Shown one piece after another: positions 29,000 through 37,114 of a stretch of 64,000 nt of DNA (position 1 is its first letter; the number at the start of each line of letters is the position of its first letter). Under the pieces are notes generated by a model. That model saw nothing but the letters and a program-made list of their open reading frames with translations, was not told the DNA's origin and ran no database searches. A program made the translations under genes and the position numbers. Origin of the DNA: Streptomyces sp. VRA16 Mangrove soil (lineage in GTDB: Bacteria > Actinomycetota > Actinomycetes > Streptomycetales > Streptomycetaceae); contig NZ_JAFVLN010000011.1 of NCBI RefSeq assembly GCF_017377775.1, positions 62,001 through 126,000 of the forward strand, read 5' to 3'.

Positions 29000-31632
29000 C
29001 GCAGCAGATCGTGAGCAAGGCCGTCGGTATCGACCTCGGTACGACGAACAGTGCCGTCGCGGTCATGGATCCCGCCGATGGCGACATCATCATTCACCGC
29101 GACCCGGTCACGAAGTCGTCGACGACGCCGAGTTGCGTGTGGCGCTCCCCGGCCGGCGGCGACCCGGTGGTGGGGCGGAAGGCGTTCGCGCGCAAGGGCA
29201 GCAGCCCGGAGCCGGTCACCTCGGTGAAGCGGCTGATGGGGACGCGTACGACCGTGAACCTCGGCGGGCAGCCGCACACCCCGCAGCAGGTCTCCGCCGA
29301 GATCCTCGCCGAGATGAAGCGGCAGATCGAGAACGACGTCGCCGCTTTCGACACCGAAGGTGTCCGCTGGATCGTGGACCGGGCCGTCGTCACCGTCCCC
29401 GCCTACTTCGACCAGCCGCAGATCGACGCCACCCGCGAGGCCGCCGAGCAGGCGGGTCTGGAGGTCCTCGGCCTGCTCCACGAGCCGACCGCGGCCGCGA
29501 GCCACTACTGCTGGCGCACGGCGACGCAGAACGGCACGTTCCTCGTCTACGACCTGGGCGGCGGCACCTTCGACGTCAGCGTCCTGCGCTGTACCGCGGG
29601 CACCTTCGAAGTCCTCGGCATCAGCGGCAACAACCGGCTCGGCGGCGACGACATCGACGCCGCCATGGCCCGCCACCTGCAGAAGATGCTCCAGGCCGAC
29701 GGATACGCGCTGGACCTCGACCCCGAGAAGGACCCCGAGGACGCGCTGCGCTTCAGCCAGCTGAAGATCCTCGCCGAGGGCGCCAAGAAGGCACTGTCCG
29801 AGCGCACCGACTACATCCTGCGCGACACCGGCCGCCTCACCGACAAGGAGGGCGAACCGGTCGTCATCGAGACGCTGCTGGAGCGGGCCGAACTGGACGA
29901 CGTGGCACGGCCGTTCATCGAGCGCACCTTCACCTACTGCGACGAGGCGATCGCCCGCGCCGCCGACCGTGCGGGCATCACCCTCGCCGACGTCGACCAC
30001 ATCATCCTGGCGGGCGGCTCCACCCACATGCCGCTGGTGCGCCAGATGGTCACCGAGGAGCTGTGCGCGGCCCCCGCCCCCGACTCCCCGCGCCAGGTCA
30101 GGGCCGCCTGCGACGGACCGGTCTACGAGCAGGTCGACACGGTCGTCGCCCTCGGCGCCGCCGTCCGCGCGGCGGCCGTCGGCGGACTCTCGGTCTACGA
30201 CGCCGAGCGCACCGTCCGCGTCTCCTTCCACGGCACCGCCACCACCGGGCGCGCCACGACGTCGGTCGGCGGCACGGTGCAGGCGCTCACCGGCGCCCTC
30301 GACCTCACCGACGGCCAGGTCCGCCTGACCACCGCCGGGTTCGAGGACACGGTCGACCTCTCCGCCGAGGGCGCCTTCGCCTTCCGCGACGTCCCCGTAC
30401 AGCCCGACAGCGAGTCGAACCTGACCTTCGAGGTCTACGACGCCTACGGCGACCTGCGCGCCACCGCGGGCCGCCAGCTCGCCCACACCTCTGGTGAGCA
30501 GCGTCCCACCGGGGGCACCGGCGGCGCCGCGATCACCGCCAAGGCCGTCCTCATGGAGGTCGACTACGGCGACGGCCGCACCGGCCGCGAAGAGCTCGTA
30601 CCGGCGATGCAACAGCTGCCGTACGAGCGGCCGTTCGAGTTCGCGCACCCGGGCAAGGAGCGGGTCGAGCTGCGCCTGTTCCAGCAGAGCGTGCCCATCC
30701 AGGTGATCACCGTCCTCGTCCCGTCGTCGACCCCGCGCGGCACGGCGATCCACCTCAACGTCGCGATGTTCGAGAACGCGGCCATCGCGGTGCGCGGCTC
30801 CATCGGCGAGGTCTCCTTCGACGTGCCGATCGAGCTGCCCGTCGAGCGCGAGATGCCGAGCGAGGCGGAGGCCGAGGAGCTGCTCCAGCGGTTCCAGGAG
30901 AACGTCGGCTACCTCCCCGCGGGCCCGCAGAACACCGCGAAGGCGCAGTGGAAGATGGCCGAGCGGGCCTTCCAGGAGGCCAAGCGGAGCGGTGACGTGG
31001 CCGCCGCCGTCCACGAGTTCCGCGAACTGGAGCAGGTGGCCGACGAGGTCTCCCGGTTCGGCAACGAACTCCAGCCGCCCAAGCGGGACTTCGACGAACT
31101 GGTCGCCGACTGCCTCGGCCTGCACGCCCACCTCGTGGAGCACGGGGTGCCCGAGGGCAAGACGTTCGACGCCCCCGAGATCGCCCGTGGCATCGAGGAG
31201 CAGCGGCTGCGCGGCGAGCAGGCGCACGCGGCGGGCGACCAGCGCGCGTACGGCGAGGTCATCCAGCGCCTCCACCGCGTCTTCGGCTACTTGCAGGACC
31301 TGATGCGCACCGAGCGCGCCGCCGCCGAGATCCCGCCCGCGGTCCGCGCGAGCGCCCAGCTCCAGGCCGACCTCAAGGGGACCGAGGAGCTGATCCGCGT
31401 CGCCGGGGCCACCGGGCGCACCGCGGAGTCCCGCGAACTGGCCGATATCCACAACAAGTTGCGCCTCATGGAGCCCCGGATCGCCGGCGACCCGGAGGGC
31501 GTGCTGCGCGACATCAGCAAGGTGAACGCGCGACTGCGCCAGCTCGCCCGGATGCTGATCGACATCGACGGCGGCACCGAGTCCGGCGTCCCGATCCTCC
31601 TCCAGGGCGGCGGCCAGGGGAGGCACCAGTGA
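28996..31632 (+). CDS. Hsp70/DnaK-like chaperone with divergent C-terminal half
   Basis: An 878-residue protein. Residues 1 to about 400 are a good Hsp70 ATPase: GIDLGTTNSAVAVMD (phosphate 1), VVTVPAYFDQPQIDATREAA, LLHEPTAAA, VYDLGGGTFDVSVL (phosphate 2), and HIILAGGSTHMPLVRQM (adenosine). After that the usual substrate-binding domain is replaced by beta-rich segments (residues about 420-620) and a helical C-terminus (about 630-870). It has no EEVD-like end and is much longer than DnaK (about 615). It overlaps genes on both sides by 4 bp. It is not the housekeeping DnaK; it likely serves the clients of this cluster. Confidence 0.88.
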   Translation: MTQQIVSKAVGIDLGTTNSAVAVMDPADGDIIIHRDPVTKSSTTPSCVWRSPAGGDPVVGRKAFARKGSSPEPVTSVKRLMGTRTTVNLGGQPHTPQQVSAEILAEMKRQIENDVAAFDTEGVRWIVDRAVVTVPAYFDQPQIDATREAAEQAGLEVLGLLHEPTAAASHYCWRTATQNGTFLVYDLGGGTFDVSVLRCTAGTFEVLGISGNNRLGGDDIDAAMARHLQKMLQADGYALDLDPEKDPEDALRFSQLKILAEGAKKALSERTDYILRDTGRLTDKEGEPVVIETLLERAELDDVARPFIERTFTYCDEAIARAADRAGITLADVDHIILAGGSTHMPLVRQMVTEELCAAPAPDSPRQVRAACDGPVYEQVDTVVALGAAVRAAAVGGLSVYDAERTVRVSFHGTATTGRATTSVGGTVQALTGALDLTDGQVRLTTAGFEDTVDLSAEGAFAFRDVPVQPDSESNLTFEVYDAYGDLRATAGRQLAHTSGEQRPTGGTGGAAITAKAVLMEVDYGDGRTGREELVPAMQQLPYERPFEFAHPGKERVELRLFQQSVPIQVITVLVPSSTPRGTAIHLNVAMFENAAIAVRGSIGEVSFDVPIELPVEREMPSEAEAEELLQRFQENVGYLPAGPQNTAKAQWKMAERAFQEAKRSGDVAAAVHEFRELEQVADEVSRFGNELQPPKRDFDELVADCLGLHAHLVEHGVPEGKTFDAPEIARGIEEQRLRGEQAHAAGDQRAYGEVIQRLHRVFGYLQDLMRTERAAAEIPPAVRASAQLQADLKGTEELIRVAGATGRTAESRELADIHNKLRLMEPRIAGDPEGVLRDISKVNARLRQLARMLIDIDGGTESGVPILLQGGGQGRHQ

Positions 31633-32201
31633 CGGCCCAGGCGACCGCACAGACGGTGGCGCAGGCGGCGCAGGCGGCGCAGGCGGCGCAGGCGGCGCAG
31701 GCGGCTCAGGCCGCTCGGGCGACGGCGCCGGGGGCGGACGCCACGATCGCGGTCGTCTGCCCCATCCCGCGCTGCCGCGCGCACAACGACGTGGCGGCCG
31801 AGAGCTGCCGCCAGTGCGGTACGCCGTTGCGCGCCTACGTGCGTCTGGGCACCCACACCGCGCGGCTGTTCAACGAGGGGCTGGCGGCGGCCCGGCACGG
31901 CGACTTCGCCGCGGCCCGCGACCGCTTCGCGGCGATCGTGCACTGGTGCCCGCACGACGCGGAGGCCCGCAGCGCGCTCGGCCTGGCCTGCTACGAACTG
32001 GGGGACAGGGCCGAGGCCCGGCGCCAGTGGCAGCAGGCCGCGGCCCGCCGCCCCCAGGACCGCACCGCACGCACGGGCCTCGCCCTCCTGGACGCGGACG
32101 CCGGCACAGCCACGGGTACGGGGGCCGCCGCCGACCAGGCGACCGGCACCGACAGCGGCGCCCCTACGGAGAGTCCCGATCGTCCCGCAGCGCCTGAATG
32201 A
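31629..32201 (+). CDS. Zinc-ribbon plus TPR-like small protein
   Basis: A 190-residue protein. The first 30 residues are an Ala-Gln run from a 9-bp tandem repeat. A probable zinc ribbon follows, CPIPRC-x12-CRQC (around residues 44-64), then a single TPR pair (NEGLAAARHGDFAAARDRFAA, ARSALGLACYELGDRAEARRQWQQA). The tail is Ala/Thr/Gly-rich. GTG 31629 overlaps the Hsp70-like stop. Its 3' end overlaps the convergent CHAT gene by 38 bp. A likely adaptor; no enzyme signature was seen. Confidence 0.75.
   Translation: MTAQATAQTVAQAAQAAQAAQAAQAAQAARATAPGADATIAVVCPIPRCRAHNDVAAESCRQCGTPLRAYVRLGTHTARLFNEGLAAARHGDFAAARDRFAAIVHWCPHDAEARSALGLACYELGDRAEARRQWQQAAARRPQDRTARTGLALLDADAGTATGTGAAADQATGTDSGAPTESPDRPAAPE
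31657..31712 (+). repeat. 9-bp tandem repeat encoding an Ala-Gln run
   Basis: About six copies of GGCGCAGGC-type units at the 5' end of the zinc-ribbon gene, giving AQAAQAA. The stretch is a slippage-prone tract. Confidence 0.8.
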
Positions 32202-34365
32202 GCAACTCCGGCTCCACGCCCAGCTTGATGAGCATCTTGCGGGCCGTGGAGTCCTCGTCGGCGAGGAGTTCCGCGAGCAGTGCCTCCTCGCCGACGAGCG
32301 CACCGTTCTCCGTCGCCTGGGCGGTCAGCCGCTCCAGCTTGTCGCGGGTGCGCGCGTAGAACTCGCTGGGCCGTGGCCGCCCCAGCCGCGCCATCCGCCG
32401 GTACGCCGCAAGCCCCTCCTCGCCCTGCTCGGCGAGCGCGCCGCGCAGCACCTCGCTGCCCGCCACCGCGAACGCCTGCAGCAGCAGACTCGTACTGATC
32501 CGCCTCTCACCGGTCGCCGCGAGCAGCCGGGCACTGCGCACCGCCGCGGCGGCGCCGGGCCCCAGCGCCGACAGATCGAGCCGCCGGTCGTCGCTGTCGG
32601 CCCGCTCGGCGGAGGCGGCCGTGGGGGAGAGCAGCCGCTCCGGCCGTACGCCGAACAGGCGCAGCAGCTCCCCGCAGTTGCCGCCCCCGGTGTCCAGGAA
32701 CGCGACCGCGATGTCGTCGACCTCGACGGTGTCGCGCCCGTCGGCCACTGCGGCCGCGTCGGCGCCCTCGATGACCCGGGCGATGGTGTCGGAGAAGGCG
32801 ACCCGCCCGGTGCCGCTCTGCACGGAAGCGCCGTTGACGGAGGCGCCGTCCGTTCGCGTGGACGTGGCCGCACCCAAGGAACCCGTTGCGCCTGTGGCAC
32901 CGGTGGCACCGGTGGAACCGTTCGTACCGGTGGCGCCGGTGGCGCCGGTGGCGCCGGTGGAACCGTTCGTACCGGTCGGCATGTCGACGACGGGATGCCA
33001 TTCCCCGCTGTCCCCGCTGTCCCCGGAGTGCCGGCCGGCCCCGGCCGGCGCATGGCCCTGTACCTCGCGCAGCAGCGCCGTCAGCTGCTGCAGCCGCCGG
33101 GACCCGATGCGCACGGCGGCCCGCTCCCGCACCTCGTCCGTGTCGAGCAGCGCGGTGAGCAGATCCACCGAGGTGACCAGGCCGCGCATCCGCCCGAACC
33201 GCCGGGCCGTGCGCAGCAGTTCAAGGGCCTGTGGCGAATAGCGCAGCTGCTGTCGGGACTCGTCGGGCGACGGCGTCGGCGTCGGCACGGCGGCCTTCGC
33301 CGTGATCCGTACGCTCGGGTCCCCGTAGAGCACGAACGACGCCCAGGTCGCGTCCCCCTCACCGGCCAGCTCGGCACGCGCCCCGCGCACGGCGGCCCCG
33401 GCCTCGGTCTGCTCGCTGAGCTGGCCGTAGAACGCCTCGGCGAACTTCAGCGCGCTGGCGTCACCCACCGGCGTCCGCGTCCCGACGACGGTCTTGGCGC
33501 CCATCATCATGAAGGACATGCAGGCGTTCATGGTCTGCGCGGCCTGCGCGAGCGCCCGCGAGCCGGAGTCGAGCGTGGCCAGACCGGACGCGGACGCGCA
33601 CCCGTTCACGAACACGATCGGCGGGGCCCCGCGCCGGGCCAGCGGCTGCAGGGCGTCCAGCCCGATGACCTTCCGGTCGTGCACCAGCAGCCCCGCGGCG
33701 TCCGGCTCGCCCGACACATGCCCCGAGTAGTGGAACAGGTCGTAGGGCGCCGTCTTGTCGGCGAGCTCCCCGACCACCCTGGTCATGGTCGCCTCGGCCC
33801 CGCGCAGCACGGTGCACTCCACACCCCGCTCGCCCAGCCACTCACTGATCCGCGCGATCTCCTCGCGGGCCTCGGCCAGATCCCCGATGGTGTCGCCGAC
33901 GATCAGCGCCCGCCCGATCCGGTCGCTGCTGCGCCCGTCCACCACGGGCCCGTCCACCTTGGCCCGCCGCCCGATGTCGTGGGAGAGCCCGAGGAAGTCC
34001 TCCTCGTCGTGGAGCAGCTCCCACGGTACGAGCGACTCGTTGCTCTGCACGAGCAGCGGTCCGGTGGCCTCGCGCAGCCGCCGTACGAGATCGAGCCGGC
34101 CGGTGTGCGGGAACAGCGCGTCGTACAACTGGCCGCCGAGCCGCACGAGTTCGTCGCGCAGACCGTTCGCGTCCTGCGGGTCGGCGTACTTGACGGTCTC
34201 GTCGATCTCCTTGCACAGCCCCTTGACCAGGTCCTGGCTGACGGGAACGGTGTGCTCCTGCTCCAGGGGGCCCACCAACGACCCGTTCCCGGACCGGAGT
34301 TCGTACGAGTACTGGGTGCGGCCGGGCCGGGGCTCGGAGACCCGCACCTGGAGCGTGGTCATCAT
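32164..34365 (-). CDS. CHAT-domain (caspase-like) protease fused to Clp R-like repeats
   Basis: A 733-residue protein. Residues about 100-355 form a CHAT domain: PLLVQSNESLVPWELLHDEE, the catalytic His in FHYSGHVSG (His216) and the catalytic Cys in IVFVNGCASAS (Cys256), then ASFVLYGDPSVRI. From about 375 there is a Clp R-like helical repeat (YSPQALELLRTAR ... SVDLLTALLD). A collagen-like GATGATG linker follows (468-497), then two or three more Clp R-like repeats (about 520-580, 600-650, 665-730). The start ATG 34365 overlaps the stop of the upstream small gene. The same R-type repeats occur in the AAA+ protein at 18368, hinting at physical coupling. Probable role: a regulated cysteine protease acting as effector. 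Confidence 0.82.
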   Translation of the reverse strand: MMTTLQVRVSEPRPGRTQYSYELRSGNGSLVGPLEQEHTVPVSQDLVKGLCKEIDETVKYADPQDANGLRDELVRLGGQLYDALFPHTGRLDLVRRLREATGPLLVQSNESLVPWELLHDEEDFLGLSHDIGRRAKVDGPVVDGRSSDRIGRALIVGDTIGDLAEAREEIARISEWLGERGVECTVLRGAEATMTRVVGELADKTAPYDLFHYSGHVSGEPDAAGLLVHDRKVIGLDALQPLARRGAPPIVFVNGCASASGLATLDSGSRALAQAAQTMNACMSFMMMGAKTVVGTRTPVGDASALKFAEAFYGQLSEQTEAGAAVRGARAELAGEGDATWASFVLYGDPSVRITAKAAVPTPTPSPDESRQQLRYSPQALELLRTARRFGRMRGLVTSVDLLTALLDTDEVRERAAVRIGSRRLQQLTALLREVQGHAPAGAGRHSGDSGDSGEWHPVVDMPTGTNGSTGATGATGATGTNGSTGATGATGATGSLGAATSTRTDGASVNGASVQSGTGRVAFSDTIARVIEGADAAAVADGRDTVEVDDIAVAFLDTGGGNCGELLRLFGVRPERLLSPTAASAERADSDDRRLDLSALGPGAAAAVRSARLLAATGERRISTSLLLQAFAVAGSEVLRGALAEQGEEGLAAYRRMARLGRPRPSEFYARTRDKLERLTAQATENGALVGEEALLAELLADEDSTARKMLIKLGVEPELLIQALRDDRDSP
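32893..32978 (-). repeat. Tandem repeat encoding the Gly-Ala-Thr linker of the CHAT protein
   Basis: Units of GGTGGCGCC/GGTGGCACC are grouped in two higher-order blocks that each end with the same GGAACCGTTCGTACCGGT segment. They give GATGATGATGTNGST twice on the minus strand. Confidence 0.8.
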
Positions 34366-34811
34366 GACGAGGGCCCGCCGGACGGACCGTTCGCCGTCCG
34401 GTGCCGGTCGTAGAACCGGGCGATGGCCTCGTCGGTGGCCCGGTCGGACGGATGCACCAGCTCCAGCGTGTCCTCGCCGAGCGTGACCCGCACCCGGGGC
34501 ACGGCCTCCTCGGCGGCGGACGCGGCGACCCGGTTCGTGGCCGCGGCGTGCCGCTGCGCCATCCACTGTCGTACGGTCTCCACGATGGCGACGACGTTCC
34601 CCACCCCGCCCACGATCAGCGTGGCCACTTCGACCAGTTCGGCGACGCGCTGATCGGACTCCGGAGCGGTCAGGAGGGTGCGCTCGACGCGGGCGGCCCC
34701 CGCGGCCGCCAGCGCCTGACGCAGGCCCTCCAGTTCGGACGGCGCAGGATCGGGCCCGTACAGCTCCAGCTCCAGCGTCGACCCTCTCGGCTCGGCAGCC
34801 CCTGTCCTCAT
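34362..34811 (-). CDS. Small EACC1-like partner of the CHAT protein
   Basis: A 149-residue protein: an N-terminal beta strand LELELYGPDP, a helical region, a hydrophobic Gly-rich helix VATLIVGGVGNVVAIVETVRQWM, then a strand RVRVTLGEDTLELVHPSD. This layout resembles effector-associated constant component 1 (EACC1), a small protein found next to CHAT, trypsin and similar effectors in predicted conflict systems. The stop overlaps the CHAT start by 4 bp, so the two are translationally coupled. The family assignment is by eye and moderate. Confidence 0.6.
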   Translation of the reverse strand: MRTGAAEPRGSTLELELYGPDPAPSELEGLRQALAAAGAARVERTLLTAPESDQRVAELVEVATLIVGGVGNVVAIVETVRQWMAQRHAAATNRVAASAAEEAVPRVRVTLGEDTLELVHPSDRATDEAIARFYDRHRTANGPSGGPSS

Positions 34812-34976
34812 GCCTACTTACCTCCCAGCACTGCCCGAGGGCAGCGGAAACAGCAGTGCCACCAGCGTGACACCACGCTCCTCAGCAGACCATCGCATCG
34901 CGCCGATCGCCGCTGTTTCTCGGCAAGTTGACGCGGAAGTGCACAGCGCGACGCACGACGGAAGCGCCCGCCGGAA

Positions 34977-35011
34977 GGATGCCGCCCCCGGCACGCAAAA
35001 GGGCGGCACCC
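34977..35011 (-). terminator. Probable yajQ terminator hairpin with alternative pairing
   Basis: GGATGCCGCCC (34977-34987) pairs with GGGCGGCACCC (35001-35011), 10 of 11 matches, 13-nt loop. The right arm can instead pair with a second GGATGCCGCCC at 35022-35032. It lies about 200 bp past the yajQ stop on the minus strand. Confidence 0.5.
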
Positions 35012-35054
35012 GTCGTCGTACGGATGCCGCCCTCGCCGCGCGCCAAGATCGCGA

Positions 35055-35182
35055 CCGGACCGGACCGGACCGGACCGGACCGGACCGGACCCGGACCCGG
35101 ACCCGGACCCGGGCGGACCAGGTCGGCCCGAGTGGGGCAGGGTCCGGCCTGATCGGCCCGAGTGGGGCAGGGACCGGACCTG
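35055..35182. repeat. ACCGG/ACCCGG tract and 30-bp duplication
   Basis: About seven copies of GACCG followed by four copies of ACCCGG. After this, TCGGCCCGAGTGGGGCAGGG occurs at 35123-35142 and again at 35153-35172. The sequence is noncoding and could reflect slippage at an island border. Confidence 0.8.
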
Positions 35183-35207
35183 ATCGGTCCGACCCGCCGC
35201 CCGTGAC

Positions 35208-35696
35208 CTACCGGTAGTTCACGAACTGAAGCGCGAACTCGAAGTCCTTGCCCTTCAGGAGCGTGATCACGGCCTGCAGGTCGTCCCGGCTCTTGGAGCT
35301 GACGCGCAGCTCGTCGCCCTGCACCTGCGCCTTGACGCCCTTCGGGCCCTCGTCGCGGATGGTCTTCGCGACCTTCTTGGCGTTCTCCTGGGAGATGCCC
35401 TCCTCGATGGAGGCGAAGATCTTGTACTCCTTGCCGGACAGCTGCGGCTCACCCGCGTCCAGCGACTTCAGCGAGATGCCGCGCTTGATCAGCTTGGACT
35501 GGAAGACGTCGAGGATGGCCGTGACCCGGTCCTCGGAGTTGGCCTCCATCAGGATCTTCTCGCCGGACCAGGAGATGGAGGCGCCGACGTTCTTGAAGTC
35601 GTAGCGCTGCGAGATTTCCTTGGCGGCCTGGTTGAGGGCGTTGTCGACCTCCTGCCGCTCGACCTTCGAGACGATGTCGAAACTGGAGTCGGCCAT
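35208..35696 (-). CDS. yajQ: YajQ-family nucleotide-binding protein
   Basis: A 162-residue protein of the YajQ/DUF520 family. It has two ferredoxin-like halves, beginning MADSSFDIVSKVERQEVDNA and including KNVGASISWSGEKI and AQVQGDELRVSSKSRDDLQ. Family members bind RNA and, in some bacteria, cyclic di-GMP; the role in Streptomyces is unclear. ATG 35696 with AGGAG upstream is chosen; the open frame extends to 35792 but without family similarity. It appears to be monocistronic. Confidence 0.93.
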   Translation of the reverse strand: MADSSFDIVSKVERQEVDNALNQAAKEISQRYDFKNVGASISWSGEKILMEANSEDRVTAILDVFQSKLIKRGISLKSLDAGEPQLSGKEYKIFASIEEGISQENAKKVAKTIRDEGPKGVKAQVQGDELRVSSKSRDDLQAVITLLKGKDFEFALQFVNYR

Positions 35697-35920
35697 GTCC
35701 TGTGGCTCCTTGTATCGGGGTCGTGTCGCCCGGGAACCCGGTACTGATCGGGTCCCGGTCGGGTGCGCACCGGTGAGTTGCACCGAGTGCAAAGCCTAGC
35801 CACCGCCCGGCCCCTGCCCGCCGATCAATCGGGTGGCGAAGCACCCCCATCCATCGGGTATTGTTTACGTCGTTGCCAGCGAGCACCGCCGAAACGCGGA
35901 GCCCGAGGCAGCAAACCCAA

Positions 35921-36002
35921 GGCGGTGTGCCCGAGCGGCCAAAGGGAGCAGACTGTAAATCTGCCGGCTCAGCCTTCCCAGGTTCGAATCCTGGCGCCGC
36001 CA
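35921..36002 (+). tRNA. tRNA-Tyr (GTA)
   Basis: Class II tRNA of 82 nt with a variable arm. The acceptor stem GGCGGTG/CGCCGCC has one G-T pair, the anticodon is GTA in CTGTAAA, the T arm is CCAGG-TTCGAAT-CCTGG and the discriminator is A. The CCA is not encoded. A possible -10 TATTGT lies at 35859-35864. In S. coelicolor a tRNA-Tyr gene is the attachment site of SLP1. Confidence 0.97.
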
Positions 36003-36012
36003 CACTTGGGGT

Positions 36013-36043
36013 GAAGCCCCCTCCGGATTCCGGAGGGGGCTTC
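36013..36043 (+). terminator. tRNA-Tyr terminator
   Basis: Perfect 14-bp stem GAAGCCCCCTCCGG/CCGGAGGGGGCTTC with a 3-nt loop, 10 nt past the tRNA. It is followed by GTCGTGTT without a long T run. Confidence 0.85.
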
Positions 36044-36078
36044 GTCGTGTTCGGGGGACAGGGCGCGGGCGGGGCGGC

Positions 36079-36819
36079 TCAGCGCACCTGTACGTACCCC
36101 TCCCGCAGCGGCCCCCCGACCAACTCCAGGACCTTCTCCGCGGCCGCGGCCAGCGGCTGCGGGTCGGCGCGCTCCGCCAGCGCCAGGTGGCCGTCGAGCA
36201 GGGCCGCGCCGAGGTCGGGGTCCGCGGCCAGGAGTCGGCGCGGGAGCCAGCGGCCGATGCCGGTCCAGGCGCCGTGGTGGGCGGTGAGCAGCAGGGACGC
36301 CTCGCGGAGCAGGAAGTCGGCGGTCGCGAGCTGCTCGTGGCGCTCGTCACGGGCGGTGTCGAGCAGGTCGTCCAGGAAACAGGTCGCCACATAGCGGCTG
36401 CGCTCCCACTGGGCCGAGGTGAGCGCGGGCGGGCCCGCTTCCAGGAGCGCGCGGGACCGGGCCCGTACGCGCGCGAGGTGGCCGTGCGGATCGTCGAGCA
36501 CCAGGCCCTCGCCGTAGATGAACAGCATGGTGCCGCGGCGCTGCTCCCGTTCCGCTTCGAGGACGTCGGGGACGTCGCCGAGGGTGTGCAGGAACAGCTC
36601 CGCGAGGCGGCCCTCGTGACGAATCAGCTCGCGGCGGGTGGTGTCCGTGTCGGGCAGCAGGACCGCCAGGTCCAGATCGCTGGCGGCCCGTGCCCGCCCC
36701 CGCGCGGCCGAGCCGCCGAGCACGGCGCCCAGGGCGTCGGGGAAGCGCTCGACGAGGAGGCGGCGGGCCTGGGCGGGCAGATCGGGCGGGCTCTGCTGCG
36801 GCAGCGCGTGATCGTCCAT
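36079..36819 (-). CDS. Nucleotidyltransferase-domain protein
   Basis: A 246-residue protein. The NTase fold signature is GSAARGRARAASDLDLAVLL (about residues 33-53), giving the GS motif and the metal-binding DxD pair. A helical C-terminal half (LREASLLLTAHHGAWTG) resembles substrate-binding domains of aminoglycoside-nucleotidyltransferase-like proteins. The substrate is unknown. ATG 36819 is used; the open frame upstream consists of the tandem-repeat region. It is convergent with the tRNA-Tyr terminator. Confidence 0.8.
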   Translation of the reverse strand: MDDHALPQQSPPDLPAQARRLLVERFPDALGAVLGGSAARGRARAASDLDLAVLLPDTDTTRRELIRHEGRLAELFLHTLGDVPDVLEAEREQRRGTMLFIYGEGLVLDDPHGHLARVRARSRALLEAGPPALTSAQWERSRYVATCFLDDLLDTARDERHEQLATADFLLREASLLLTAHHGAWTGIGRWLPRRLLAADPDLGAALLDGHLALAERADPQPLAAAAEKVLELVGGPLREGYVQVR

Positions 36820-37114
36820 GCGGTACGGGTCTACCGGGCGCCCGGCACCACCGTCCAGGGATTTCCGCCCGCTGCACGGCGCGCGCAGTGCGGGACTCAG
36901 GCCCCACTGGACGCCCGCCGCACAGGACATCGGCTGGCCCCACTGGACGCCCGCCGCACAGGACATCGCCGCCCTGGACGCCCACCGCACAGGACGCCCA
37001 CCGCACAGGACGCCCACCGCACAGGGCACCCGCCCCCCGGAACCCCGCCGCACCGGCCCCCCCGTGAGAGGACCTCGCCGTGTGCCCGTGCCGGTCACGC
37101 AGCAGACTGAACCC
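36820..37114. repeat. Tandem-repeat intergenic region
   Basis: Two copies of about 32 bp (from 36901 and 36937: CCCCACTGGACGCCCGCCGC followed by ACAGGACATCG) precede about four copies of a 15-bp unit (GACGCCCACCGCACA) up to 37025. Both strands are open because the units are multiples of three, but no ribosome site or protein family supports coding. It separates two divergent genes. Confidence 0.7.

Larger units (their letters stand above)
34812..35207. other. Intergenic region with hairpins and short tandem repeats
   Basis: The region lies between the EACC1-like gene start and the yajQ stop, both on the minus strand, at the right border of the accessory block. It holds a terminator-like hairpin (34977-35011), a pentamer/hexamer tract (35055-35112) and a 30-bp imperfect duplication (35123-35182). 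The promoter of the CHAT pair should be here but no clear -35/-10 was found. No gene is seen. Confidence 0.55.

Noticed and set aside
34812..35217. Plus-strand open frame across the CHAT-yajQ gap
   Set aside because: Built from the GACCG/ACCCGG tract; no start signal.
36818..37114. N-terminal extension of the small 72-residue protein through the tandem repeats
   Set aside because: The repeats keep frames open by unit length; the conserved-looking protein begins only at 37082 or 37115.
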